Of a DNA stretch of 62,926 nucleotides, positions 35,668 to 46,072 are shown one piece after another. This DNA is from Leptospira ognonensis. GTDB lineage: Bacteria; Spirochaetota; Leptospiria; Leptospirales; Leptospiraceae. The translations under genes were made by a program, and so were the position numbers. Numbering within the stretch: position 1 is the stretch's first letter; each line of letters begins with the position of its first letter. Below the pieces are notes generated by a model, which was not told the origin of the DNA, made no database searches, and saw nothing but the letters and a program-made list of their open reading frames with translations. The stretch lies in contig NZ_RQGD01000047.1 in the NCBI RefSeq assembly GCF_004770745.1, positions 1 to 62,926 of the forward strand. The letters are read 5' to 3'.

Positions 35668-36496
35668 TATACTCAAAAATTGGGATTTGTTTCTTCCGCA
35701 AATGGTAATAGGAAGTGTGATAGGCGCACTTCTGAGCGTCATTGGTATTTTGCTTGTGTTACGTAACATGACTTTTTTTGGCGTAACCCTTTCTCAAGCA
35801 GTTACTTTTTCTGTAGCCTTTTCTCTATTTATGGCATGGGAGAATGAACTTGCACCCATCGTCATCTCTATGATTTTGATTTTTCCGATGCTTCTGCTTC
35901 GAAAGAACAACTCATTTAAAGAAGAAGTGATTCTCGGGATTTTATTTGTTTTTTTTGCTTCACTATCCCAGGTATTACTCTCCTTAGGTGGTAATGTTCA
36001 AAATCATCTACTCGCTTCTTACTTTGGAGACATCTTAACCTCTCAGGTAAAATTAAACTCACTTAGCGTTTGGTTAGCTCTTTTTTCCTTTATTCTCTAT
36101 ATTGCTCTTTTTAGAAGATTTCTTTTTCTCAGTTTTGATAGGGAAGAATACCGCATCCAAATTGGAAACCCTATCCTCTATGATACTCTTTTTTACATGA
36201 TCCTTTCCGTGGCAGTGACCGTAGCCGTAAATTTGCTTGGATCATTTTATTCGATAGCTCATATGCTCATTCCCGTTTTTACATTATTACCCTTTGTAAA
36301 ATCAACTCGTTCCCTTGCGATTTTATGTATTTTATTTTCAATTCTTGGGACTGCGGGCGGATTTCTTTTGAGCCTAACTGGTATCAATTATCATGGAGAG
36401 GAAATTTACTTTCCAACCTCATCTCTGATCATACTTTTTATGTGCGTGCTATCATTTTCCTTTATACTTGTTCGTAGTTTATTGAAGCGGTTTTAA
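35660..36496 (+). CDS. znuB: ABC transporter permease of the zinc importer
   Basis: A 278-residue integral membrane protein of the ZnuB/MntB family with about eight helices. The pattern SVIGALLSVIGILLVLRNMT early on and AVTVAVNLLGSFYSIAHMLIP followed by a HisPro-less helix are characteristic. I choose ATG 35660, eight bases before the end of the ATPase gene; upstream ATG 35630 is also possible. Last gene of the predicted zinc operon. Confidence 0.87.
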   Translation: MINILKNWDLFLPQMVIGSVIGALLSVIGILLVLRNMTFFGVTLSQAVTFSVAFSLFMAWENELAPIVISMILIFPMLLLRKNNSFKEEVILGILFVFFASLSQVLLSLGGNVQNHLLASYFGDILTSQVKLNSLSVWLALFSFILYIALFRRFLFLSFDREEYRIQIGNPILYDTLFYMILSVAVTVAVNLLGSFYSIAHMLIPVFTLLPFVKSTRSLAILCILFSILGTAGGFLLSLTGINYHGEEIYFPTSSLIILFMCVLSFSFILVRSLLKRF

Positions 36497-36519
36497 AGAT
36501 TCGTACCGATATTTTAGGT

Positions 36520-37437
36520 ATGGAACTCATACCTTGCAATACCTGCGGATCTTTAAAATTTAAGACCATTTACCATAAATCAAGCCCGCGTGGTGAAACG
36601 TTTTCGATTGTCAAATGCAAAAGTTGTGAGTTGGTCCAAGTTAATCCGCAGCCAAATTTTGACGAAGTGATGAAATATTATGAAGACTCCTATTTTACCC
36701 AAAGGACTGATAGGGGTTATGATAATTATTATTCCGATAAAATTAAAAATGAAATTAGCCGAGTATTCAAATTAAATTTACGTGATTTAGGATTTTTTGA
36801 TTGGGAATGTATCTATCAATCTACAAAGACTAAAACATTAGCCTCACTCGATATCGGTTGTGCCGCCGGATACTTTGTTGATTTTATGAAAAATAGAGGT
36901 TATGCGGCAGAAGGAATTGAGATCGCAGACGGTCCCGTAAATTTTGCTAGAAATCAGTTAGGTCTAACGATTCATAAAGAAAATTTCCTTTCCTGGGATA
37001 CAGACGCTACTAAAAAATATGATCTGATCACGCTTTGGGCGACTATCGAACATCTCCACCAGCCAAAAGAAACTTTAGTAAAAATCAAATCTCATTTGAA
37101 CCCAGGTGGAACACTGATCATATCAACTTGCAGATATGGCATTCTTGCTTGGTGGCACGGACTGGCCTGGCGATACCTCAATGTGCCTGAGCATCTTTAT
37201 TATTATTCTTTATCAGGATTAAAGACTTTGTTACTTACTATCGGATTTAAAGATTCAAAATCCTTATCTTATGGAAGTGGAATGACTGCTAAAGCAAATG
37301 CTGGTTTCTTTTTCAATCTGGTAAAATCTATCCTTGATCGGTTCGTTAAAATCACGAATCAAGGAGACATGATGGCAATTCGTGTCGTGTTTAACGATTC
37401 AAGTCAGAACGATACTCTCAAGAACCGCAGTAACTAA
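36520..37437 (+). CDS. Class I SAM-dependent methyltransferase with a zinc ribbon
   Basis: A 305-residue enzyme. A four-cysteine N-terminal ribbon (CNTC at 6-9 and CKSC near 45) precedes the methyltransferase fold, where motif I is LDIGCAAGYFVDFM and a later motif is WATIEHLHQP. This architecture is frequent among methyltransferases of sugar or cell-surface polysaccharide pathways, but the substrate is open. Its last 39 bases overlap the tail of the convergent tmk gene. Confidence 0.87.
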   Translation: MELIPCNTCGSLKFKTIYHKSSPRGETFSIVKCKSCELVQVNPQPNFDEVMKYYEDSYFTQRTDRGYDNYYSDKIKNEISRVFKLNLRDLGFFDWECIYQSTKTKTLASLDIGCAAGYFVDFMKNRGYAAEGIEIADGPVNFARNQLGLTIHKENFLSWDTDATKKYDLITLWATIEHLHQPKETLVKIKSHLNPGGTLIISTCRYGILAWWHGLAWRYLNVPEHLYYYSLSGLKTLLLTIGFKDSKSLSYGSGMTAKANAGFFFNLVKSILDRFVKITNQGDMMAIRVVFNDSSQNDTLKNRSN

Positions 37438-37989
37438 ATCTTCGATACTTTGCGTCGCGTCCAAAAAAATAGTATTTTCAGGTAAAATTTTCATATAGTT
37501 CTGATAGATTAAGTTTTGTTTTTGATCCTCATCGAAGAATTCTGATTTTCCACCACGGAGAGCTCGTCTCTCAGCTGCTTCTTCGGGAGTAATATCCAAA
37601 AAGAAAACTTGGTTTGGAATGGGAAATCCTTCTCTATAGTTGATTTCTAGTATTTCTTCTGCAGATAAAGTCGAGTTACCCTGATAGGCTGCTGTTGAAT
37701 AAATATATCTATCTTGAATTATAATGTTATGTTTTTCTAAATTTGGTATTATAACATTCCGAACCGATTCGGAGCGATCCTTGATAAACAAATCCATCTG
37801 TTCTTTAGTTGTGAGTTCGATTCGCCCAGATAAAAAATTTCGAATCTGTTTACCGTAGATGCCGTCTGTAGGTTCCCGATGCCAAACTTTATTTATGTTT
37901 GGTGGGACAGGAAGCATTTCGACAATCTTTTTAGATAAAGTGGTTTTGCCCGACCCATCTATGCCTTCAAAAACAAAAAAATGACTCAT
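37399..37989 (-). CDS. tmk: Thymidylate kinase
   Basis: A 196-residue dTMP kinase, which makes dTDP for DNA synthesis. The P-loop FEGIDGSGKTT at residues 5-15, the substrate-binding REP and the DRYIYSTAAYQG segment are all standard. Length is near the usual 200-210. I start it at ATG 37989 (MSHFFVFEG); an upstream in-frame start would add eleven poorly conserved residues. Confidence 0.93.
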   Translation of the reverse strand: MSHFFVFEGIDGSGKTTLSKKIVEMLPVPPNINKVWHREPTDGIYGKQIRNFLSGRIELTTKEQMDLFIKDRSESVRNVIIPNLEKHNIIIQDRYIYSTAAYQGNSTLSAEEILEINYREGFPIPNQVFFLDITPEEAAERRALRGGKSEFFDEDQKQNLIYQNYMKILPENTIFLDATQSIEDLVTAVLESIVLT

Positions 37990-38080
37990 TCTTACTATCG
38001 ATTCCCTCGTTCCGCTGAGCATTCATCTTTTTTTGTCGACTTTTTTATGCACGGCAAAAAATTAGCAATAGGAGCCAAAA

Positions 38081-38254
38081 ATGAAAAAAATTATACTCAC
38101 TCTGGTCATTGCTATTTTTGCTATTACGCTTGTTAATTGTGCATCGAAAGAGGTGAAGGAAACTCCACCGCCACCTACTGTTGAAGAGCCAAAACCTTCA
38201 AAAAAACCAAAACTTGATGAATCCATGAGACAAAGAAAAAGCGATATCAAATAA
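38081..38254 (+). CDS. Small lipoprotein, 57 residues
   Basis: A short but convincing gene. ATG 38081 follows TAGGAG by seven bases. The product begins MKKIILTLVIAIFAITLVNC (a lipoprotein signal with the acylated cysteine at residue 20) and continues as a Pro/Glu/Lys-rich tail (KETPPPPTVEEPKPSKKPK). Such flexible tails often stretch lipoproteins from a membrane into the periplasm or cell wall. It diverges from tmk. After it, 38255-38550 holds no gene; an imperfect GGGTCC/GGACCC hairpin at 38295-38322 is the only structure seen. Confidence 0.78.
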   Translation: MKKIILTLVIAIFAITLVNCASKEVKETPPPPTVEEPKPSKKPKLDESMRQRKSDIK

Positions 38255-38550
38255 GATTTCTCTTTTTTCGGGGCTCGGGAGTGGTAATACTTTTGGGTCC
38301 CTCGCTCGGTTCTGACGGACCCTACCTGATTTTCTTTACTCACAATTAATTCATTCATACAGATTGCTTAAATAACTGACAATTTGCCTTCCTTTGTTTT
38401 TTCCGGCTGTATAATATCTAAACAATCTGCTCAGAATGTTTGGTTAATCCATATTTATACATGTTAGTTAGGTAATTCTGTGCTAGCATCCAAGATGCAA
38501 GCAACGGATGGGGTTTGGTACTGATCTTGCAGTTGATATGATAACCATAT

Positions 38551-39834
38551 ATGCTCATCAGCGAAAAAGATAGAAGAGAATCGGCAGACTGGGAGTCTTG
38601 GCTCACCTCAGGTGTCCTAATCCCTGTATTTCAGCCCATACTATCCTCCGAATCTACGGGAGTTTTTGGGTATGAAGTCCTTGGAAGATTAAAAACAGAA
38701 TCGGGGCTCACGAGCCTGGGTCCCTTTTTTCTAGCAATCGATGAGGCAAGAGGATCCAAGGTAGACTTTTATAAAACTAGTGATCTTTTCCGAATTAAGA
38801 AAAAAGTTGATCGTGAAATCCGTTATCAAGCCCTAAAAAAATTTAAGGAAGAAGCACCGCCAGAAACGAAATTATTCATAAATGTGTCTCCACATTTGAT
38901 GTTTGATTCACTCCATAATTTTCCATCTAAGCTACCTTATACGATTCGAGTCGTAAGGGAACTTGGTATCGATCCTACGCGTATCGTGATCGAAATCACG
39001 GAAGAACGATTCGAACATAATTTGGAAGTTTTAAAACCAATCTTAAATTTATACAGAAGTGAAGGCTTTAGTATCGCAGTTGATGATGCTGGTTCTGAAG
39101 CATCCAATCTGGATCGAATTGGACTTTACCATCCAGAAATTATAAAAGTCGACTTACAAATGTTAAGGAGATCTACCTTTTCAAGAAACTTTAAAGAGAT
39201 TTTGTTGAACTTATCAAGATTAGGCGAATCATTAGGAAGTTCACTGCTCTTTGAAGGTATTGAATCGAATGACGAACTTTATAACTCATTAAACTATGGC
39301 GCGAGGTACATCCAAGGATATTATTTTGCAAAACCAGATACCGAGTTTGCGAAAAAATTTGGTTTTCGAAAGGCCATGAGCGGAGCTCTGGAATATTTTC
39401 ATTCACGAAAAAATGAAGAAATGGAAAGAGAGATCAACTGGGAGATTAGATGGAAGGAGAAACTTTCCAAAGTCACTTTGGGCTTTGACAATCATGACGG
39501 TGTTTGGGAGTGGGATAGCAAGGATCTTTCCGAAATATCCAAAGATAAGGATTTCTTTCGGATGTACATAACCAATCCGTTTGGATTTCAACTCTCGCCA
39601 AATTATTTTCGCGATGGCAAAAAGGGTTTAAGCGCTGATTATTCCTTTCTTGGAAAAAACTGGTCGTGGCGTCCCTATTTTTTCGAGCACATTCATAAAT
39701 CGAGAACCAGTCTTGATTCCTGGGCGATCTCCCCGATCTATCATGATATCTCCGAGAATGTAATGCTTCGCACCTTCTCACGAGATTTTGGCGATAATTT
39801 GATTCTCTTCATAGATATTATACTTTCTAAGTAG
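38551..39834 (+). CDS. EAL-domain cyclic-di-GMP phosphodiesterase with C-terminal sensor
   Basis: A 427-residue soluble protein. An EAL domain spans about residues 20-275: EVLGR replaces EALxR, with the NVSP asparagine, EITE, DD of DDAGS (usually DDFG), K of IKVD, EGIE and QGYYFAKP all present, so the metal and catalytic residues look intact. A second domain of about 150 residues follows, similar in layout to the PAS/Cache-like region behind the EAL domain of Bacillus YkuI. It lacks a GGDEF domain. With the HD-GYP protein at 5742 it gives two cyclic-di-GMP-degrading enzymes in this window. Confidence 0.87.
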   Translation: MLISEKDRRESADWESWLTSGVLIPVFQPILSSESTGVFGYEVLGRLKTESGLTSLGPFFLAIDEARGSKVDFYKTSDLFRIKKKVDREIRYQALKKFKEEAPPETKLFINVSPHLMFDSLHNFPSKLPYTIRVVRELGIDPTRIVIEITEERFEHNLEVLKPILNLYRSEGFSIAVDDAGSEASNLDRIGLYHPEIIKVDLQMLRRSTFSRNFKEILLNLSRLGESLGSSLLFEGIESNDELYNSLNYGARYIQGYYFAKPDTEFAKKFGFRKAMSGALEYFHSRKNEEMEREINWEIRWKEKLSKVTLGFDNHDGVWEWDSKDLSEISKDKDFFRMYITNPFGFQLSPNYFRDGKKGLSADYSFLGKNWSWRPYFFEHIHKSRTSLDSWAISPIYHDISENVMLRTFSRDFGDNLILFIDIILSK

Positions 39835-39870
39835 GGAAAGTTTTTTACACACAGAGCGGTATTTGATCCA

Positions 39871-41811
39871 ATGGATTCGAGAGTCCCATTGGCTACGATC
39901 AAACTTCTTCAACTCCCTGTTCCACCTCCTTCCTATTATGCGGCTACTGGAAACGTACCTCTTGCCGCTGCTAGTCTCGCTAGCTCACTCTCCATTGGAG
40001 AAGGTTCAAGCCTTTCTGTGGATGCGAGTGCGATCTCGCCAGAAGATACGGACGTAATGGGTGATGTCGAGCTTGTTGACTTTATACTAGAATCAGATCC
40101 TGAGTATGTCGGTTTTTCTCTATACCTTTGGAATACAGAACGCAGCCTTCACATTGCTAACGAAATTAAGAAACGAAAAAAGGATACAACGATCATCATT
40201 GGCGGTCCAGAGGTCGGCGCAGACAATCCTTTCGTTTTAAATGAGACTGGTTACGATATTGCCGTAAGCGGGGAAGCAGAACATAGTTTTTATAAATTAA
40301 TGAAAACTCTTCTGTCAAAAGGAGATTTGCATGAAATCGAAAATATCGCTTATCGAAAACCTAACGGAAAGCTCACTGACTTTTCTAAGGAATTGGCTGC
40401 CGATTTTCCCTTAAATGAATTTCCTTCACCCTACGTATCAGGATTTTTAGCGGTCAATCCAAATCGGTCCACTTATCTTGAAACCGTTCGCGGATGTAAA
40501 TCCCAATGTACCTATTGTTTTTATCCCAAATCTTCTCAGAACTTACGGACTCTAGACATTGATGAAACCGTACGATTGATCACCCAGCTGAAAGACCAAG
40601 GAGCCAAAGAGCTTGTATTCCTCGATCCGACTTTCAATCACAGACCAGGCTTTGAAAAATTTTTAGACGCTATTGCACTGGTCAATGCAGACAAACAAAT
40701 GTCTATGTTTGCTGAACTTCGTAGTGAAGGTGTTACACCGATACTTGCCAAAAAAATGGCAAAGGCTGGATTTAATCGTGTGGAACTCGGCATGCAGTCT
40801 ATTAATCCAGAAACTTTAAAGAGAGTGAAGCGTTATGGTGATCCGCATAAAGTCGCTGAAGTGGCAAAGATGCTTGCCTCGGAAGGTATCGAACTTCTGT
40901 TAGATTTGATCATTGGTCTACCAGGGGACAAACCTGAGGATGTGGAAAGAGGCATTCATTTCTTTTTAGAGCATGGACTCGGGCAATGGGTGCAGGCCTT
41001 TCCACTTTCTCTCCTTCCTGGAACGGCGATGAGAAAGGATGCAGAACGAGATGGGCTGATTTATATGCCAACACCTCCGTATCGCATCATTCGCACCCCT
41101 GACTTCAGCGAAGAGGATTTGATACAATCTCTTTACCTCGCGGAAGATTTATTGGACCGAAGGATCGACGAATTTCCTAGACCATTTCTCTGTGAACCAG
41201 TTGAATCTCTAAGAGATACTTTTTATTTAAATCTAACAAAAGTAAGTTCCGACGAATCAATTCGTAGGGTATCGAGACCAGGAACAAGGCATCATGCGGT
41301 TTGGTTTGAGTCGGAGAACTGGGATCGTGACCAAAGTTTAGTGAACGAGTTGGTAAAAAGAAGACTTACGATGGATCCATTTTGCACCATTGATTTTGTT
41401 TTTTATACAGATCAGATCCTCTCACATAAATTCTTTGCGAATGTCAAAGCAGAAATAGCGAAAGCAAAGCAGAGTTATCTTTCTCGGGTGCTGGCTCATC
41501 GGGATGAAAATATGCAGCACCGACTCATTTGTATCCAAAAAATGGATGCGGATTTAGGAGGGACGTTTGCTGAATCTATGTTTGCACGCAGTGATTTATT
41601 TTATTATGAGGAGAGGAAACTTTCCTCACTACCGAAAAATCTCGTGGATATTGGCATAAAGATCCCAATGGTTTTTGTGAACGATGAAAATTGTCCAGAA
41701 AGGTTATGGACAGATTTGAAAAACTCTGTGGATCCTGAGGCAATCTCCTTTCGTTCTCGCAAGTTAGAAAAGAGATGGGCAGTCGAAGTTTTGGGGTATG
41801 GCGAAGTTTAA
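39871..41811 (+). CDS. B12-binding-domain radical SAM enzyme
   Basis: A 646-residue protein. An N-terminal cobalamin-binding-like fold (residues 1-160, with YVGFSLYLWNTE and IIIGGPEVGADNP) is followed by a radical SAM barrel whose iron-sulfur cluster ligands are C209, C213 and C216 in CKSQCTYC. Later segments such as FAELRSEG, RVELGMQSINPETLKRVKR and LIIGLPGDKPEDV are typical. There is then a C-terminal region of about 200 residues with unknown fold. The substrate is unknown; relatives methylate or rearrange lipids, cofactors and natural products. Overlaps the end of the convergent DUF1577 gene by four bases. Confidence 0.88.
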   Translation: MDSRVPLATIKLLQLPVPPPSYYAATGNVPLAAASLASSLSIGEGSSLSVDASAISPEDTDVMGDVELVDFILESDPEYVGFSLYLWNTERSLHIANEIKKRKKDTTIIIGGPEVGADNPFVLNETGYDIAVSGEAEHSFYKLMKTLLSKGDLHEIENIAYRKPNGKLTDFSKELAADFPLNEFPSPYVSGFLAVNPNRSTYLETVRGCKSQCTYCFYPKSSQNLRTLDIDETVRLITQLKDQGAKELVFLDPTFNHRPGFEKFLDAIALVNADKQMSMFAELRSEGVTPILAKKMAKAGFNRVELGMQSINPETLKRVKRYGDPHKVAEVAKMLASEGIELLLDLIIGLPGDKPEDVERGIHFFLEHGLGQWVQAFPLSLLPGTAMRKDAERDGLIYMPTPPYRIIRTPDFSEEDLIQSLYLAEDLLDRRIDEFPRPFLCEPVESLRDTFYLNLTKVSSDESIRRVSRPGTRHHAVWFESENWDRDQSLVNELVKRRLTMDPFCTIDFVFYTDQILSHKFFANVKAEIAKAKQSYLSRVLAHRDENMQHRLICIQKMDADLGGTFAESMFARSDLFYYEERKLSSLPKNLVDIGIKIPMVFVNDENCPERLWTDLKNSVDPEAISFRSRKLEKRWAVEVLGYGEV

Positions 41812-42962
41812 GACTTTGATTGTGCCTTTCTCAAAGCTTCCACGTTTTCCAAGAACCTCTTTTTCTCGCCCGGACGCGAAGAATGACCCGCAAGCGCCAG
41901 ACCGACTGTTAGGTGACCTTCTTGGTCTTTTTGGATCGACTTGATTTGTCCAAACGCTGTTAAGGGAGCTTGCATCTTAAAGAAAATATCAAAATGAAAG
42001 CCACCAAGTTTTGGTAAAGATTGTAATAGGTCAGGGTGGTCGATTTTTACTTTCAAACCGCCTTCAGAAATATCCAGAACGGGATACTTCCCATCTGATT
42101 TGATCAAATTCGAATTCCGGATTCTGTCTACCATTTCGAAGGCAATGGTTTTTGTTTCCATGGCTTTCGCTAAATCAAATTTCTCAGATTTGCTTTGCAT
42201 TTGAATGTATCCAATCGGAATCGAATCCTCCTCATCGTTTAAGTAGATGATGGGAATGATAAGTTCAGAGATAATTTTTTGATTTCTGAATTGATTCATT
42301 TCCTTTGGGATTTCTGAATCAACATCATCTGCGAAGACTATAAAGTCTTCCATCAATGCCGTTTTATAGGAAGCCTCGTTTTGTGTATCTTCGATTAACA
42401 AGAGTTTTTGGGTTTTTTTTACTGTTCTAACTTTTTCTTCGTCATTTGTGGAGAAAGTGGAAATTTTAATGAAGTCACATTTATCTTTCAGTTTTGTTTC
42501 ATAATCTTGAAAATTGACTTTTACGGCAGTGGGAACATGAAACATATCAGTTTCAATTTTTGCCTTTGAAGATATGATATTAGTGATCCAGGCCTGACCT
42601 GGTTGTAAATAAACACGTTGGCTATCTCTATCTTTTTTTGCGATCGCGATTTTATCAAGATTGAGAACATAAGACGATTCGCCTTTCTCCTGTTCTACGG
42701 TACATTCAAGATGGAGATACCTGCCAAGAATTTTATATAGGGTTATTTTTTGACCGATTGCAAACGTAGTCGTAGGCCTTGAGTGTACTAATATTTTTGT
42801 ACCGTCTCCTGCTACTTTTTTTAAAACACATACGTCACCGGGAGGATCCGAATCTTTGATATTCAATTCCTGATTGAGTAGAAATTTTGTAAGTACATGT
42901 AGTTTTTTCTCCTTATCAGAGAAAATATCCAAAGATCGTTTTGTACGTTCTATTGTTTCCAT
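41808..42962 (-). CDS. DUF1577 protein (Leptospira), PilZ-like C-terminus
   Basis: A 384-residue cytoplasmic protein of the leptospiral DUF1577 family. Its last 100 residues resemble a PilZ domain ([31 protein letters not shown]), a fold that can bind cyclic di-GMP, though the usual RxxxR ligand motif is replaced by RIRNS about 25 residues before. The start is uncertain: ATG 42962 is used, and GTG 43019 would add 19 residues and reach nearly to guaB, which diverges from it. Confidence 0.82.
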   Translation of the reverse strand: METIERTKRSLDIFSDKEKKLHVLTKFLLNQELNIKDSDPPGDVCVLKKVAGDGTKILVHSRPTTTFAIGQKITLYKILGRYLHLECTVEQEKGESSYVLNLDKIAIAKKDRDSQRVYLQPGQAWITNIISSKAKIETDMFHVPTAVKVNFQDYETKLKDKCDFIKISTFSTNDEEKVRTVKKTQKLLLIEDTQNEASYKTALMEDFIVFADDVDSEIPKEMNQFRNQKIISELIIPIIYLNDEEDSIPIGYIQMQSKSEKFDLAKAMETKTIAFEMVDRIRNSNLIKSDGKYPVLDISEGGLKVKIDHPDLLQSLPKLGGFHFDIFFKMQAPLTAFGQIKSIQKDQEGHLTVGLALAGHSSRPGEKKRFLENVEALRKAQSKS

Positions 42963-43060
42963 TTCAGACCGTGTTTCCCTTAGATTATCGGAAACAAAAT
43001 GTAGGAAATTCTCTTGCACGCACAGTTTTCTTGCCTAGAGTAGAAAAAGGAAGGATAATT

Positions 43061-44587
43061 ATGTCAAATCACACCCCCTTCGGGATCGAACTCTTAGACG
43101 GAGTCAGTGGAGATGAACTATTTTCACAAAATTTAGGGCTTACATACCGTGATTTTCTAGTGCTCCCAGGATACATCGATTTTAATCCCAGCGATGTAGA
43201 GCTTGATACGAAGCTTTCAAAAAACATAACCCTAAAACGACCCCTGATGAGTTCTCCCATGGACACGGTAACCGAGTCTGATATGGCGATCGCACAGGCT
43301 CTTATGGGTGGCATCGGAATCATTCATTATAATAACTCTCTTGAAGACCAAGTGGAACTCGTAAAAAAGGTGAAGCGTTACGAAAACGGTTTCATTAAAG
43401 ATCCTATCCTTCTCTCTCCCGAGCATACAATTTTCGATTTAGACGATATCAAAGAAAAACATGGGTTTAGCGGGATTCCGATCACAGAGGATGGCACACA
43501 AAATACAAAACTTGTAGGAATGGTTACGAATCGTGATGTCGATTTCGAACCAAACAGGGAGACTAAACTTGGCAAAGTGATGACCAAAGATTTGATCACT
43601 GCGGAAGTAGGGATTAGTTTACGGGAAGCCAACGATATCTTACGCACAAGTAAGAAAGGAAAACTTCCGATCATAGACAAACAAGGGAAACTTGTTGCTC
43701 TGATCTGCCGAAGCGATTTAAAAAAGAACAAAGAATTCCCACAAGCATCCAAAGATGATTCAAAAAAATTACGTGTGGGAGCTGCACTTTCAACACTTCC
43801 AGAATCTCGTGAACGAATCGCCGCCTTATCAGCAATAGGTGTCGATGTGATTACCATAGATTCTGCACAAGGGAACTCATCTTATCAAATAGAGATGATC
43901 CAGTTCATCAAAAAGAATTTCCCTAATGTGGATGTCATTGCAGGGAATGTGGTCACACAAGGACAGGCTGCGAATTTGATTGCTGCGGGTGCGGATGGCC
44001 TTCGCATCGGAATGGGACCAGGTTCCATTTGTATCACGCAGGATACGATGGCAGTAGGCAGAGCCCAGGCGACGGCGGTTTTCAAAACGGCCCAATATGC
44101 TACAAAACATAATGTTCCCGTGATTGCTGATGGTGGGATCTCCAATATAGGCGATATTGCCAATGCTCTGGCCATAGGTGCCTCGATGTGTATGATGGGA
44201 TCTATGTTTGCAGGCACAAAAGAAGCGCCTGGTGAGTATTTTTATGAGAATGGAATTCGTCTAAAACGTTATCGCGGTATGGCAAGTTTGGAAGCAATGA
44301 ACAAGGGTGGGGACAAGAGGTACTTTTCTGAGTCTCAAAAGATCAAGGTTGCACAAGGTGTGTCCGGGTATGTCGTCGATAAAGGATCAGTACTTAATTT
44401 GATTCCGTATCTGATACAAGGTTTGAGACAATCCTTTCAGGACATGGGTTATAAAAATATTGCCGACCTACACAATGCGCTAAGACTTGGGAAACTTCGA
44501 TTTGAAAGAAGAACGGAATCAGCCCAGGCACAAGGATCGGTTCATGGCTTGTATTCTTATACGAAACCATCGATGCGAGTGGAATAG
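43061..44587 (+). CDS. guaB: IMP dehydrogenase
   Basis: A 508-residue enzyme that oxidises IMP to XMP, the committed step to GTP. The TIM barrel is interrupted by a pair of CBS domains (about residues 110-225). The catalytic cysteine lies in GPGSICITQ, and the [30 protein letters not shown] and [12 protein letters not shown] stretches are standard. ATG 43061 follows AAGGAAGGA; the longer frame from 42941 is not used. Followed after six bases by the LolA-like gene, so they may share a transcript. Confidence 0.95.
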   Translation: MSNHTPFGIELLDGVSGDELFSQNLGLTYRDFLVLPGYIDFNPSDVELDTKLSKNITLKRPLMSSPMDTVTESDMAIAQALMGGIGIIHYNNSLEDQVELVKKVKRYENGFIKDPILLSPEHTIFDLDDIKEKHGFSGIPITEDGTQNTKLVGMVTNRDVDFEPNRETKLGKVMTKDLITAEVGISLREANDILRTSKKGKLPIIDKQGKLVALICRSDLKKNKEFPQASKDDSKKLRVGAALSTLPESRERIAALSAIGVDVITIDSAQGNSSYQIEMIQFIKKNFPNVDVIAGNVVTQGQAANLIAAGADGLRIGMGPGSICITQDTMAVGRAQATAVFKTAQYATKHNVPVIADGGISNIGDIANALAIGASMCMMGSMFAGTKEAPGEYFYENGIRLKRYRGMASLEAMNKGGDKRYFSESQKIKVAQGVSGYVVDKGSVLNLIPYLIQGLRQSFQDMGYKNIADLHNALRLGKLRFERRTESAQAQGSVHGLYSYTKPSMRVE

Positions 44588-44593
44588 AGTTTA

Positions 44594-45379
44594 ATGATGC
44601 GAAAATTTATTTTTTTATCTTTGTTCCTACTTTCTTTTCTCGCTGCAGGAAATAGGGAGCTTGTTGCCCAAAAAGCCGTTGAGTTGTCTGCTCAGGAACT
44701 TTTGGCTCGTCTGGATAAGGAGCTAGATTTTGGAAAGGGACTTGTCAAAGGAAACTACGTTCTCATCCGACGAAATGGACAATCAGAAACTTGGAAGATC
44801 AATCGCTTCTTTAATGGCGAAGATGCTCTCTACCTCTTTGATCGCAAAGGAAGAGGCCTCGAAACAAAACTTCTCACAAAGGATGAAGGGGAGAATGTAT
44901 TTCTTTTCAATGTGGGAGCCGCGAAATTATTTAAGAAAACAGATGATGAAAAATATGAAGCCCTAATGGGTACGGGATTTTTCTATGTAGATCTTTCCGG
45001 ATATTCATACCAGGCCAATTACAATCCTCTTGTCAATGGGGAGCTTGAGATTGGAGGGGAAATGTACTACCGAGTTTCCTTAAAACCTATCCTCCCTTAT
45101 TTTTATAAAAAGCTTGTTTTGCTTGTGAATAAAAAAGACCTAAAGCCGTATCGGATCGACTTTCATGATCGTGATGGGATTTTATTTAAAACTTTAAACC
45201 TAAAGTATGGAAACGTAAAGGTTAAAGATGTCGGAAAAACAGAGGACATCGAAAAAGCATCCCGATGGGAGATGTTAGATTTGAATACTGGTAGCATCAC
45301 CGTCTGGGAAATACAAGAAGTAGATAAATCCGTGACACCGGATGACTCTCTCTTTGCGGTAGACAACCTTAGCAGATGA
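44594..45379 (+). CDS. LolA-like outer-membrane lipoprotein-sorting protein
   Basis: A 261-residue exported protein with a signal peptide (FIFLSLFLLSFLAAGNRELV). The mature part is the half-barrel fold of the LolA/LppX group used to shuttle lipoproteins or lipids; the strand series GNYVLIRRNGQSETWKINRF, FYVDLSGYSYQANYNPL and YYRVSLKPILPYFYKKLVLL matches COG2834. A spirochaete with many lipoproteins needs such carriers, and the Leptospira genome usually carries several. Stop and next start overlap as ATGA with rsmE. Confidence 0.82.
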   Translation: MMRKFIFLSLFLLSFLAAGNRELVAQKAVELSAQELLARLDKELDFGKGLVKGNYVLIRRNGQSETWKINRFFNGEDALYLFDRKGRGLETKLLTKDEGENVFLFNVGAAKLFKKTDDEKYEALMGTGFFYVDLSGYSYQANYNPLVNGELEIGGEMYYRVSLKPILPYFYKKLVLLVNKKDLKPYRIDFHDRDGILFKTLNLKYGNVKVKDVGKTEDIEKASRWEMLDLNTGSITVWEIQEVDKSVTPDDSLFAVDNLSR

Positions 45380-46056
45380 CAGAAGGAGATTTGATTCTCT
45401 TTCGCGAAGGCTTTCTTCCGACTCCATCGTTACAGTTCACCTCAGAGGAATGGGCCCATGCTAGAGCGCGAAGGTTGGATCGGGGTGATCATCTCGTTGA
45501 GATTAGAGATGGATTAGGAAAATCCTTCCTTTACCGACTTTCACCTAACAAAAAAGAATTATTTTTAGTCGAGGAAAAATTTTTAATCCAGAGACTAAAG
45601 GCCCTAGCCATTGCGATCGCATTGCCGAAGGGCAATCGACTTGATTTTTTTTTACAGAAAGCAACTGAAATTGGAATCTCAAAAATCTTTTTTTGTGAAT
45701 TCGAACATTCTGTGCGGAAAGAATTTAACATAGAGCGGGCTAAAAAAATCGTGAGTGAGGCTGCCAGTCAATCCAAACAACCAGATCTCCTTCAAATGGA
45801 AATCGTCACCGCTATGGATTGGTTAAAAGAAAATAAAACAAGAGTACTCATTCTTGATCCTCATGCAGACCAGTCTTTCCAGTCCACTCTCTTAGCTGAA
45901 AAAATTCCCGTGATTGGGCCTGAAGGTGGATTTTCAAAATCAGAAATCTTAAAAATGGACGGATGGAACTTGGAGCGAGTGAGGCTGAATGGGGGCATTT
46001 TACGAACGGAAACAGCAGGAATCGTTGCCGCATCGTTACTCGCTTACGGCACTTAA
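45376..46056 (+). CDS. rsmE: 16S rRNA m3U1498 methyltransferase
   Basis: A 226-residue SPOUT-class methyltransferase. The knot signatures GPEGGFSKSEI and the terminal RLNGGILRTETAGIVAASLL are diagnostic of RsmE, which methylates uridine 1498 of 16S rRNA. Length is close to the family's usual 235-245. Coupled by ATGA to the LolA-like gene. Confidence 0.93.
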   Translation: MTEGDLILFREGFLPTPSLQFTSEEWAHARARRLDRGDHLVEIRDGLGKSFLYRLSPNKKELFLVEEKFLIQRLKALAIAIALPKGNRLDFFLQKATEIGISKIFFCEFEHSVRKEFNIERAKKIVSEAASQSKQPDLLQMEIVTAMDWLKENKTRVLILDPHADQSFQSTLLAEKIPVIGPEGGFSKSEILKMDGWNLERVRLNGGILRTETAGIVAASLLAYGT

Positions 46057-46072
46057 ATTGTAATGGATTCTA

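Noticed and set aside
38062..38358. A 98-codon minus-strand frame over the small lipoprotein gene
   Set aside because: Gly/Ser/Phe-rich antisense of a gene that has a proper lipoprotein signal and ribosome binding site on the other strand.
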